Positions 56,125-64,000 of a stretch of DNA of 64,000 nucleotides are shown here, one piece after another (within the stretch, counting starts at the first letter, position 1; the number at the start of each line of letters is the position of its first letter). The DNA comes from Acidimicrobiaceae bacterium (GTDB lineage Bacteria; Actinomycetota; Acidimicrobiia; Acidimicrobiales; UBA8592). The notes below the pieces were generated by a model. The model was not told where the DNA came from. It ran no database searches and saw only the letters and a program-made list of their open reading frames with translations. The DNA lies in the NCBI GenBank assembly GCA_024641655.1, contig JAHECR010000010.1:33353-97352 (forward strand), written 5' to 3'. Position numbers and translations under genes: made by a program.

Positions 56125-59100
56125 ATGTCGATGCCATCTTCCATCAGCAATCGGCTCCGCCGAACCGTGCGGCTCCTCATGCCGCTCCTGCTCGTCGCCG
56201 GCTTCCTCGCCATCGACACGGGTATCGCCGCCGCGTCACTGCAGTCCATGGCTCTCGGCAGCCAGCAGGGCGCTCTCGCCGCTGGTACGGCGGGTTCGGT
56301 CCAGTTCCAGGTGTCCTTGACGCGGTCGAACAACAGCCCTTCGTCCGTCACATTCACGGCGACCGGGCTTCCCACCGGCGCAGCGCTGACCTCAACGAGC
56401 GCGACTCAGCAGCCCTACGGGAACACGCTGACCCTGGTCGTGTCGACGACGAGTGCCACGCCCCTTGGCTCCTTCCTGTTCAACGTGGTGGCCCACCCGT
56501 CGTCGGGAAACACCACCAGGAACGCCAGCGCCACACTGGTGGTCAAACAGGGCCAGACGATCACCTTTGGCCCGCTCGTCGACAAGGTGTCGTCCGACCC
56601 GGACTTCGCGGTCAGTGCCTCGACGAGCTCCGGCCTCGCGGCGACCTTCTCCGCTACCGGTCAATGCTCGGTCGCCGGGATGCTGGTCCACCTCACCGGT
56701 GCGGGCTCGTGCGTCATCACCGCGTCACAGGCAGGCAACGCCACGTTTGGCCCCGCTCCTGAGGTGAGCCAGAGTTTCGCGGTCGCACAGGGCCAGACCA
56801 TCGCGTTCGCGCCCATCGGGAACCGGGTCATCGGTGAGGTACTGAGCCTTGTCGCCACCTCGGACTCCGGACTGCCCGTAACGCTCACCGCGGCCGGTGC
56901 CGCATGCGCCATCGGCGTCGGCGGGCTCCTCGAGCTCAATGCGGCAGGGCTCTGCGCCGTCACCGCATCGCAGGCCGGTGACGCCACGTATGCTCCCGCC
57001 GCCGACGTCGTCCAGAACATCGCGGTCGCTGCCGTCAGCGGCGTTGACGCCTACACGGAGCTCTACGCAAGGACGGGCTCGACCACCATCGCGGGTGCCA
57101 CCGTCAACGTCTGGGGCTACAACACCGTCAATGCGCCGGTCACCCAGCCGGGCGGCCCGGTGCTCGACGTCACCGTGGGCGACACCGTTGGCATCATGGT
57201 TCACAACGGGCTCGACGAGGCGACTTCCCTGTTCTTGCAGGGCCAGCCGGTCGCCCCCGATCTGATCGGCGTGCCGGTGGGCGGAACAACCTTCTACCGC
57301 TTCACCGCAACCAAAGCAGGCACCTTCCTCTACGAAGCGGGTCTACTGGCAAACAGTCAGCACCAGGCGGCAATGGGCCTCTACGGCGCCCTCGTCGTGC
57401 ATCCGCTGGCCTCGGCTAGCCAGCAGGTCGCGACCGGTGCAGGACAGGCCTACGGGGCCGACAGCGCGTTCTCTCAGGACGCGGTTCTCGTGCTAGGTGA
57501 GATCGACCCGAACCTGAACAAACTCACCAACCCGGCGACCTTCGACATGCGCAAGTTTGCACCTCGCTATTTCCTCATCAACGGTCAGGCGTACCCCTCC
57601 ACCACCGACATCGCCGCGGCAGCCAACGGTGACGTGCTGCTGCGCTACGTCAACGCCGGCATGCTCCAGCACTCGATGGGTGTCCTCGGGGCGCAGCAAG
57701 AGGTCATCGGCCTCGACGGCAACCCCCTCACCTATCCCCGGACCTACGTCGCAGAGACCTTCGGCCCAGGGCAGACCACCGACGTTCTCGTGCGCACGAC
57801 CAACGCCGGGAGCACACCAGCGAAGGTCGCGGTCTACGACGCTGCGCTCGGTCTGCACAACAGCAATGCCGCCGGCTACGGCGGCATGATGACGTTCATC
57901 GACGTCGCCGCGGCCGGCACCGACCTTCTCGGCCCGCTGACCAGCGCCGTCTCCTACGGCGCCGGCACGCTCGCCGCGACCGCTGACGACAGCTCCACCG
58001 GTGGATCGAACGTCGCCGCGGCGGAGTACTTCGTCGATGTCCTGGGCGCGAGTGGTACCGGCACTGCGATGGCCGCCGTCGATTCTGCGTTCGACTCATC
58101 GGCCGAAGAAGTGGCCGCCGCGCTGACGCTCGACGGCGATCCACACACGATCTACGTTCACGCAGAGGACTTGCCGGGCAACTGGGGTCCTTTGGCGTCG
58201 CTCGAGGTCAACCCGGCCGTGCCGACAGACACGGCCGGACCCGTCACGACGGGACTCGTCATCATGCCCGGCTATGCCAACGGCACGAACACCGTCACCA
58301 TTCAGGCGACCGGCAACGACACCGGCAGCGGCGGCTCCGACATCATGGCTGCCGAGTACTTCATCGGTGCGGTCGGTGCCGCTGGCGCCGGTACCGCGCT
58401 CACGGTGAACGTGAATGCCCCGATCGCCAGCCTGGACGGCACGATCCCCTCCGCGGTCGGCGCCCTGGCCGACGGTATCTACGTGGTGGCGGTCCACAGC
58501 CAGGACTCCGCCGGCAACTGGGGCGGATTCACGACCGTGAACCTGACCGTCGACAAGACCGGGCCGACCACGAGCGGGGTCGCAGCGAGCCCGAATCCCA
58601 GCAACGGCCAGATAGGCGTGAACTCGAGCACGCCCGCAGTCCGAGTGACCGCGAGTGTTGCCGACACGAACGCGGTCAAGGGCGCCGAGGGCTTCATCGA
58701 TGCCGTCGGATCGCCGGGCAGCGGTTACGTCCTCATCGCCGTGGATGGAGCGTTCGATGCCGGCACTGAGTCGGTGTTCGCAGACATCCCGCTGACCACC
58801 GTCAGCGGTCTCAGCGCCGGGGACCACACGATCTTCGTGCGTGGCCGCGACGCAGCGGGTAACTGGGGCGCCGTCTCGACTGTGGTCCTGACCGTCGACA
58901 GGGTTGCGCCCACGATCAACGGCAGCGTGACGGTGACACCGACCACTCCGACCAATGGCACGGCCGTCGTCCATGTCACGGCTACCTTCGCCGACAACGC
59001 CGGTGGTACCGGCGTGCGCGCGGCGGAAGGGTTCGTCGACTCCGTCGGCACCAGCGGGACGGGCTTCGCATTCGTCGCCTTCGATGGGGCGTTCAATGCA

Positions 59101-60282
59101 CTCTCCGAACGTGTGGACGCCGATATTCCAATGGCCGTCCTGACCGGTCTGACGAATGGGACCCACACCGTCTACGTCCACGCCCGAGATGCCGCCGGGA
59201 ACTGGAGCCTCGTTTCCAGCAGGACCTTCTCGATCGACAAGATCGCACCCACGGTCACGATCACGACGGCGGACTACAACCCCAACTCGGCACCGAGCGT
59301 GCACTTCACCGTCACCTTCTCCGAGAACATCACGGGCACTGTGGCTGCCGCGAACTTCACCGTGATCCGCGGTGGTGCCGTCACCGGCGGCACCGTGACC
59401 TCGGTGACGGGAACCGGCACGACCCGCGCCGTGACCGTCAGCGGGTACAGCGGTCTCGGCACGGTCCGCCTGAACCTGACGTCGGCCGGCAACATCGCAG
59501 ACCTGGCAGGCAATCCTCTCGTCGGAGTGCCGGTGACCGGCCAGGTCTACACGATCGTGGCGCCGACGCCGCTGTACTTCTCAACGTTGGGGAGCACGAC
59601 AGTGCCGGGTGTGGGCGGCACCGCGGACGCCGCGGACATCTACTACTGGGACGGCGTCGCATACAGCCGGGCGATCGACGCCAGGACAGGAACGGGCACG
59701 CTCGGACTTCCGAGCGGAGCGAACGTCGACGGGTTCGATCGGGTTGACGCGACGCACTTCTACCTGTCTTTCACGGGCCAGGTGACCGTGCCGGTTCTCG
59801 GCAATGTCCAGGACGAAGACGTCGTGTACTACAGCAACGGCACCTGGTTGCTCTTCTTCGACGGCAGCGCCAACGGCTTGGGAGGTACGACGAACACGAC
59901 GTCGTTCGACCTCGATGCCATCAGCATCGTCGGGGGGTCGCTGTACTTCTCCACCGACACCAACAACATCCCGACCGGCGCCGGCGGCACGGGTGACGAT
60001 GCCGACATCTACCGCTGGAACGGCGGGAGCTCGTACACCCGGGTCGTCGATGCCAGCACGATCGGCATCCCAGCGGCGGCAAACGTCGACGGGTTCGTGC
60101 GAGTGGATACCACGCACTTCTACATGTCCTTCGCCGCCGACACGACCCTCCCCGGGGTCGGTGCCGTGCAGGACGAGGACGTCGTCTACCGGAATGGCGC
60201 CACCTGGTCCGTCTACTTCGACGGGACGAGCAAGGGCCTGACCGCGAACAACCTCGACATCGACGCCTTCGACCTTCCCTGA
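56125..60282 (+). CDS. Large secreted protein with copper-free oxidase-like region and Ig-like domains
   Basis: 1385 residues. A Sec signal (LRRTVRLLMPLLLVAGFLA) precedes two MBG-like repeats (each begins GQTI[TA]F), then a two-domain cupredoxin region (about 305-590) of the same layout as the second oxidase but without copper ligands: FLYEAGLLANSQHQAAMGL and LQHSMGVLGAQQEVIGLDG (one His, His516). About four Ig-like repeats of ~100 residues (each with EYFIxxxG or EGFIDxxG and GNWG) and an SbsA-type Ig domain (VTFSENITGTVAAANF) follow, ending in two YFST repeats. AGGAG precedes the ATG. Likely a third, structural partner of the oxidase. Confidence 0.82.
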   Translation: MSMPSSISNRLRRTVRLLMPLLLVAGFLAIDTGIAAASLQSMALGSQQGALAAGTAGSVQFQVSLTRSNNSPSSVTFTATGLPTGAALTSTSATQQPYGNTLTLVVSTTSATPLGSFLFNVVAHPSSGNTTRNASATLVVKQGQTITFGPLVDKVSSDPDFAVSASTSSGLAATFSATGQCSVAGMLVHLTGAGSCVITASQAGNATFGPAPEVSQSFAVAQGQTIAFAPIGNRVIGEVLSLVATSDSGLPVTLTAAGAACAIGVGGLLELNAAGLCAVTASQAGDATYAPAADVVQNIAVAAVSGVDAYTELYARTGSTTIAGATVNVWGYNTVNAPVTQPGGPVLDVTVGDTVGIMVHNGLDEATSLFLQGQPVAPDLIGVPVGGTTFYRFTATKAGTFLYEAGLLANSQHQAAMGLYGALVVHPLASASQQVATGAGQAYGADSAFSQDAVLVLGEIDPNLNKLTNPATFDMRKFAPRYFLINGQAYPSTTDIAAAANGDVLLRYVNAGMLQHSMGVLGAQQEVIGLDGNPLTYPRTYVAETFGPGQTTDVLVRTTNAGSTPAKVAVYDAALGLHNSNAAGYGGMMTFIDVAAAGTDLLGPLTSAVSYGAGTLAATADDSSTGGSNVAAAEYFVDVLGASGTGTAMAAVDSAFDSSAEEVAAALTLDGDPHTIYVHAEDLPGNWGPLASLEVNPAVPTDTAGPVTTGLVIMPGYANGTNTVTIQATGNDTGSGGSDIMAAEYFIGAVGAAGAGTALTVNVNAPIASLDGTIPSAVGALADGIYVVAVHSQDSAGNWGGFTTVNLTVDKTGPTTSGVAASPNPSNGQIGVNSSTPAVRVTASVADTNAVKGAEGFIDAVGSPGSGYVLIAVDGAFDAGTESVFADIPLTTVSGLSAGDHTIFVRGRDAAGNWGAVSTVVLTVDRVAPTINGSVTVTPTTPTNGTAVVHVTATFADNAGGTGVRAAEGFVDSVGTSGTGFAFVAFDGAFNALSERVDADIPMAVLTGLTNGTHTVYVHARDAAGNWSLVSSRTFSIDKIAPTVTITTADYNPNSAPSVHFTVTFSENITGTVAAANFTVIRGGAVTGGTVTSVTGTGTTRAVTVSGYSGLGTVRLNLTSAGNIADLAGNPLVGVPVTGQVYTIVAPTPLYFSTLGSTTVPGVGGTADAADIYYWDGVAYSRAIDARTGTGTLGLPSGANVDGFDRVDATHFYLSFTGQVTVPVLGNVQDEDVVYYSNGTWLLFFDGSANGLGGTTNTTSFDLDAISIVGGSLYFSTDTNNIPTGAGGTGDDADIYRWNGGSSYTRVVDASTIGIPAAANVDGFVRVDTTHFYMSFAADTTLPGVGAVQDEDVVYRNGATWSVYFDGTSKGLTANNLDIDAFDLP

Positions 60283-60293
60283 GTGCGCACTCC

Positions 60294-60333
60294 TCGAGGG
60301 GGCGGCGTCGGGCAACCGGTCCGACCCCCTCGA
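60294..60333 (+). other. Long inverted repeat in the intergenic region
   Basis: TCGAGGGGG at 60294-60302 pairs with CCCCCTCGA at 60325-60333 (9 bases), with an inner CGTCGG/CCGA pairing. It lies in the 62-base gap before the membrane-protein gene, whose ribosome-binding site (AAAGGA) follows it immediately. It may reduce expression of the downstream genes by termination or protect the upstream message. Confidence 0.5.
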
Positions 60334-60344
60334 AAGGACCCCAC

Positions 60345-60854
60345 ATGCTTCTCGATACCCCTCCCCAACCCATCCACCGCCACGAGTCGACCCAACCGAA
60401 TTTCCACCGACGGCGGCGGGTCGCCGGGATCGTGCTGGGACTCCTCGTATTCGTCCTGGTCGCTCGGGCGGTCTGGCCCGACCGCCAGGCCGACGTCCGC
60501 TCCGGGACTTCCCTCGTCGACGTCGCGGGCATGGCCTCCCGTTACGGCATCCAGGTCAACCTGATTGCGACCAGTGCCGCAGGAGGCCTCATCGAGCTTC
60601 GCTACCAGGTGATCGACCCTGAAAAGGCCAGCCCCATGCTCCACGACGTGCAGATGCTGCCCAAGATCATCGACGAGGACAGCGGCACCACCCTCGCCAT
60701 GGCGTCGCTGCCCCACCGCCATTCCTCCGTGCTGACCCTGGGCGGGGAGTACTTCTTCCTGCTCGCCAATGCCCACAACGCCCTCCGCGCGGGCTCGCAG
60801 GTGACGCTGGTCATCGGCGATGCCCGCATCGAACACCTCACCGTGCAGGGATGA
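60345..60854 (+). CDS. Membrane-anchored protein of the oxidase cluster
   Basis: 169 residues. A His-rich cytoplasmic N-terminus ([16 protein letters not shown]) leads into one membrane segment ([19 protein letters not shown]), and the remaining ~125 residues lie outside. The outside domain resembles no family I know; it is beta-rich ([30 protein letters not shown]). It overlaps the protease gene by 4 bases (ATGA). It could help in assembly or copper delivery to the exported oxidase. Confidence 0.75.
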   Translation: MLLDTPPQPIHRHESTQPNFHRRRRVAGIVLGLLVFVLVARAVWPDRQADVRSGTSLVDVAGMASRYGIQVNLIATSAAGGLIELRYQVIDPEKASPMLHDVQMLPKIIDEDSGTTLAMASLPHRHSSVLTLGGEYFFLLANAHNALRAGSQVTLVIGDARIEHLTVQG

Positions 60855-63697
60855 AGCGAACCATGAGACGAATTGCGACCCTGGTGGCCACCACCGCTCT
60901 GCTCTGGGCCCTGCTGCCGGCGTCGGCGGACGCCTCCACCGGCCCTCGACAACTTGGGTCGCTTTCGCTCGGGCCGATCTCGACCGAGGTCGCCCACACC
61001 CTCGCCGGAATGCACAAGGGCGACACGGCAACGGTGGTTGTGACCCTTCGCACCCAGGTGGACACCGCCAGCATCGGCGGGCGGACCCGCAACGAACGCA
61101 ACCGCAAGCTCGAGGAGTCGCTGCGGTCCACCGCCAGCATCTCCCAGGCGCCGATCCGGACCCTTCTCGTGAACCGAGCCGCGCAGGGACAGGTGACGAG
61201 CACCACCCCGCTGTGGGTCGTCAACGCGATCACCGTCACCGCAACCGCTGACGTCATCAACGAGCTGGCAGCACGACCCGACGTCGCAACGGTCACCTCC
61301 GACCAGGTCGCCATCAGCCTCGACACGGCTCCCGCTGAGCCGAACCTCGTCGCGATCGGAGCCCCCAACCTGTGGAGCACGGGGGTGGCAGGCCAGGGCA
61401 TCGTCGTCGCCGCTCTCGACACGGGAGTCGACCTCAGCCATCCCGACCTCGCCGGCAGCTGGCGGGGCGGCACCAACTCCTGGTTCGACCCCTACGGCCA
61501 GCACGCCGCCCCTGCCGATCTGAACGGCCACGGCACCGGCACCATGGGCATCATGGTCGGCGGCGATGCCGGCGGCACCTCCATCGGGGTCGCCCCGGGT
61601 GCCACGTGGATCGCCGCCCGCATCTTCAACGACCGCGGCCAGTCCACGACGACGGCAATCCATGCGGCGTTCCAGTGGTTGCTCGACCCTGACGGCAATC
61701 CTGCAACTGCGGATGCCCCTGCCGTCGTCAACAACTCCTGGTCGATGAGCGCCATCGGCTGCAACCTGGCCTTCCAACCGGACGTGCAGGCGCTGCGGGC
61801 TGCGGGCATCGTGCCGGTGTTCGCTGCCGGCAACTTCGGCCCCGGCGCCAATACCGGCGCCAGTCCCGCGAACTACCCCGAATCGCTCGCCGTCGGGTCG
61901 GTCGACAACAACGGCGCCATCTCGTCGCTCAGCAGCCGCGGTCCCTCGGCCTGCGGCGAGCCGAGCACGGTCTTCCCTGAGCTCGTCGCCCCGGGGTCGA
62001 ACATCTACACCTCGGGCCGTTACGGCACCTACCAGATCGGTAGCGGCACGTCCTTCGCGGCGCCTCACGTCGCAGCCGGTGTGGCGCTGTTGATGAGCGC
62101 TTTGCCCGGCGTCACCGGCAACCAGGCGGAGGCCGCGATGGCGGCCACCACGGTCGACCGAGGCGTCGCCGGGCCCGACAACACGTATGGCAACGGTGAG
62201 CTGGACATCACCGCTGCCCTCCACCGGCTCCAGCAACCACAGCTCGACGTCGCCGGCCCGGTGACGTCTGAGGTGGAGTTGGTGCCGGCTGTCGTCGGCG
62301 CGGCGATTCCCGCCGCCCTGCGCGCCGCTGCCGACGACAGCGCCTCTGGCGGGTCCGCCATCGCTGAGGCGGAGTACGCCATCGACGGCGGTTCCCCAGC
62401 TCCGATGGTCGTCACCGGCTCGGGTGCCGTTGCCAGTCTCGAAGCGACGGTCCCGGCTGCGACCCTCGACGGGCTTGCGCAGGGGCCGCACCAGGTCATC
62501 GTCCGGAGCCGTGACACCGCTGGGAACTGGGGCATCGCTGCAGGCGCATCGCTCGTCATCGACCGGAGCGCACCTGTGGTGTCGGGGCTGGTTGTCTCGC
62601 CGAATCCGACCAACGGCGCGGTGACGGCCGCCCTTTCGGCGAACGCGGAGGATGCTACGACCAGCGTTGTTCAGGCGGAGTGGTTCACGGGGCCGGACCC
62701 CGGTCCCGGTAGCGGGTTCTCGATGGCGATCTCCGGCTCGGGCCCCTGGAGCCTCACGGGTCAGGTCGACCTTCGTCAACTCGCCGAGGGTGAGGTCACG
62801 GTGCGGGTGCGGGCGCGCGACGCTGCGGGCAACTGGAGCGACGCCCCTTCGGTCGTGCTGACGGTGTCGCCGACGCCGACGCCGACGCCGTCACCGTCAC
62901 CCACGCCGTCACCGTCGCCGACGCCGACGCCGTCACCCACGCCGTCACCGTCGCCGACGCCGAGCCCGTCACCTACGCCGAACCCCGTGCCGGCGGTCGC
63001 GCTGTATTTCTCCACCCTTGGGAACACGAATCCCCCGGGTGTTGGCGGCTCGGCCGATGACGCCGATCTCTACTCCTGGAACGGTGCCGGCTTCGACCGG
63101 TCGATCGATGCGAGCACCCTCGGCCTGCCGAGCGGCGCCAACGTCGACGCGTTCGACCGAGTGAGCGCGACGGAGTTCTACGCCTCGTTCAGCGCCACCT
63201 CGACGACTGTGCCGGGTCTCGGAACCGTGCAGGACGAAGACGTAGTGCACTTCTGGAATGGTGTCTGGTCGATGTACTTCGACGGCACAGCGCACGGCCT
63301 CGGTATCTCGTCGAGTCTCGACGTCGATGCGATCAGCATCAGTGGCGGGATCCTGTATTTCTCGACGTTCGGCAACGCCAACCCGCCCGGGGTCGGTGGC
63401 AGCGCGGATGACGCCGACATCTACACCTGGGATGGCACCGGGTTCGCCCGGGCGTGGGACGCGACCGCCAACGGCTTACCGACCAACGCAAATGTCGACG
63501 GCTTCGTGCGAGTCGATGCCAGCCACTTCTACCTGTCTTTCAGCGGTACGAAGACAACAGTTCCCGGTCTGGGATCGGTCCCCGACGTGAACGTCGTCTA
63601 CAACAATGCCGGGAACTGGTCCACGTACTTCGATGGTGCTGCAAAGGGCCTCGTCGCAGGGACAGGCCAGGACCTGGACGCCTTCGACGTGGCTTAG
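60851..63697 (+). CDS. Subtilisin-like serine protease with display module
   Basis: 948 residues. A signal peptide and an inhibitor-like propeptide (about 30-165) precede an S8 catalytic domain with the full triad: Asp190 in [14 protein letters not shown], His227 in [11 protein letters not shown] and Ser401 in [12 protein letters not shown]; the oxyanion Asn is in VFAAGNFG. After it come two Ig-like domains with GNWG signatures, a 40-residue PSPT/TPSP linker, and the two C-terminal YFST repeats shared with other cluster proteins. It probably matures or releases the exported proteins on the cell surface. Confidence 0.92.
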   Translation: MKRTMRRIATLVATTALLWALLPASADASTGPRQLGSLSLGPISTEVAHTLAGMHKGDTATVVVTLRTQVDTASIGGRTRNERNRKLEESLRSTASISQAPIRTLLVNRAAQGQVTSTTPLWVVNAITVTATADVINELAARPDVATVTSDQVAISLDTAPAEPNLVAIGAPNLWSTGVAGQGIVVAALDTGVDLSHPDLAGSWRGGTNSWFDPYGQHAAPADLNGHGTGTMGIMVGGDAGGTSIGVAPGATWIAARIFNDRGQSTTTAIHAAFQWLLDPDGNPATADAPAVVNNSWSMSAIGCNLAFQPDVQALRAAGIVPVFAAGNFGPGANTGASPANYPESLAVGSVDNNGAISSLSSRGPSACGEPSTVFPELVAPGSNIYTSGRYGTYQIGSGTSFAAPHVAAGVALLMSALPGVTGNQAEAAMAATTVDRGVAGPDNTYGNGELDITAALHRLQQPQLDVAGPVTSEVELVPAVVGAAIPAALRAAADDSASGGSAIAEAEYAIDGGSPAPMVVTGSGAVASLEATVPAATLDGLAQGPHQVIVRSRDTAGNWGIAAGASLVIDRSAPVVSGLVVSPNPTNGAVTAALSANAEDATTSVVQAEWFTGPDPGPGSGFSMAISGSGPWSLTGQVDLRQLAEGEVTVRVRARDAAGNWSDAPSVVLTVSPTPTPTPSPSPTPSPSPTPTPSPTPSPSPTPSPSPTPNPVPAVALYFSTLGNTNPPGVGGSADDADLYSWNGAGFDRSIDASTLGLPSGANVDAFDRVSATEFYASFSATSTTVPGLGTVQDEDVVHFWNGVWSMYFDGTAHGLGISSSLDVDAISISGGILYFSTFGNANPPGVGGSADDADIYTWDGTGFARAWDATANGLPTNANVDGFVRVDASHFYLSFSGTKTTVPGLGSVPDVNVVYNNAGNWSTYFDGAAKGLVAGTGQDLDAFDVA
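62866..62990 (+). repeat. Short in-frame repeat encoding a Pro-Thr/Ser linker
   Basis: CCGACGCCG and CCGTCACCG hexamer-type repeats encode [12 protein letters not shown] units without breaking the frame. They join the protease's Ig-like region to its C-terminal YFST repeats. Such DNA can change length by slippage. Confidence 0.8.
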
Positions 63698-63797
63698 GCA
63701 GCCTCGGAATGCGCCAGCCGAACCATCCATCAGCAATGCCGCTGGGGGTGGTGATCATCGCGAACCTGGCCTGTTCACGCGGGTGCTCGGAGGGCCG

Positions 63798-64000
63798 ATG
63801 ATGCAGCCGCGTCGACGCGTGCGCCAGTTCCTCGCGGTTGTGGCCGCGGCGCTCGCGTTCCTGCTCCTTTCGGCGGCGCCGGCGTCGGCGCATGTGGATT
63901 TGGTGCGGTCTGATCCGGTCGAGGGTGGCCGGGTCGAGGTGGGTCGCGAAACCCTGACGCTCTGGTTGTCCGAACCGATCACGGTGTCGTCGAGCAATTT
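63798..64000 (+). CDS. CopC-like copper-binding protein, 3' end outside window
   Basis: 67 codons visible. A basic N-terminus and hydrophobic stretch end in PASAHVDLVRSDPVEGG, a signal cleavage site just before the first His of the mature protein, and then RVEVGRETLTLWLSEPIT, which matches the CopC/YcnJ N-terminal domain (His1 is a usual Cu(II) ligand). It lies 100 bases after the protease gene in the same direction. If correct it ties the cluster to copper handling. Confidence 0.8.
   Translation, partial: MMQPRRRVRQFLAVVAAALAFLLLSAAPASAHVDLVRSDPVEGGRVEVGRETLTLWLSEPITVSSSN

Overview
The window is high-GC, densely coded DNA from an actinobacterium. Several families are typical of that phylum: a DUF2342 metalloprotease with its small upstream membrane protein, a DUF385 deazaflavin-type reductase, an LAXTG-anchored PT-rich surface protein, ClpC/FtsH/LysS gene order, DUF3054 and DUF6174. 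The mix of folate, NAD and isoprenoid genes is compatible with Acidimicrobiia, but that placement is inference. No rRNA, tRNA, CRISPR array or transposase was seen.

Layout. 1-4.2 kb: the end of an alpha-E protein with a transglutaminase-like partner, a sulfotransferase, a lipoprotein and an Lrp regulator. 4.2-10.4 kb: a minus-strand polyamine-type ABC transporter operon (potA-D-B-C), divergent from an FAD amine oxidase, with a 30-bp tandem repeat at the 3' end. 10.4-20.5 kb: accessory metabolic and surface genes, including an SDR without catalytic residues, LAXTG protein, acyl-CoA dehydrogenase, Bfd-like protein, glutamate-synthase-like FMN protein, and a TetR/F420-reductase divergent pair with clear operators. 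20.6-43.9 kb: housekeeping block with sigma/anti-sigma, metalloprotease, tilS, hpt, ftsH, folE, a pseudophosphatase-like gene, folK, DUF2520, nadC, lysS, polyprenyl synthase, clpC, a lipoprotein-HAD fusion, radA, a Crp regulator, ispD, ispF and a SpoU methyltransferase. 44.1-46.3 kb: a two-component system.

46.5-64 kb: the most unusual part. A run of co-directional genes encodes exported proteins: a 2252-residue multidomain surface protein, two consecutive cupredoxin-type multicopper oxidase homologues, a 1385-residue protein containing a third (copper-ligand-free) oxidase-like region, a small membrane-anchored protein, a subtilisin-like protease, and the start of a CopC-like protein. The two oxidase genes carry complementary halves of a normal copper site: two His-x-His motifs plus the type 1 Cys in the first, two His-x-His motifs in the second. 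The giant protein, the 1385-residue protein and the protease all end with the same duplicated domain (about 115 residues per repeat), finishing in nearly identical last residues. I read this as a split, heteromeric secreted multicopper oxidase system with its own surface-display module, probably controlled by the adjacent two-component system, whose downstream intergenic region carries an 11-bp-spaced direct repeat.
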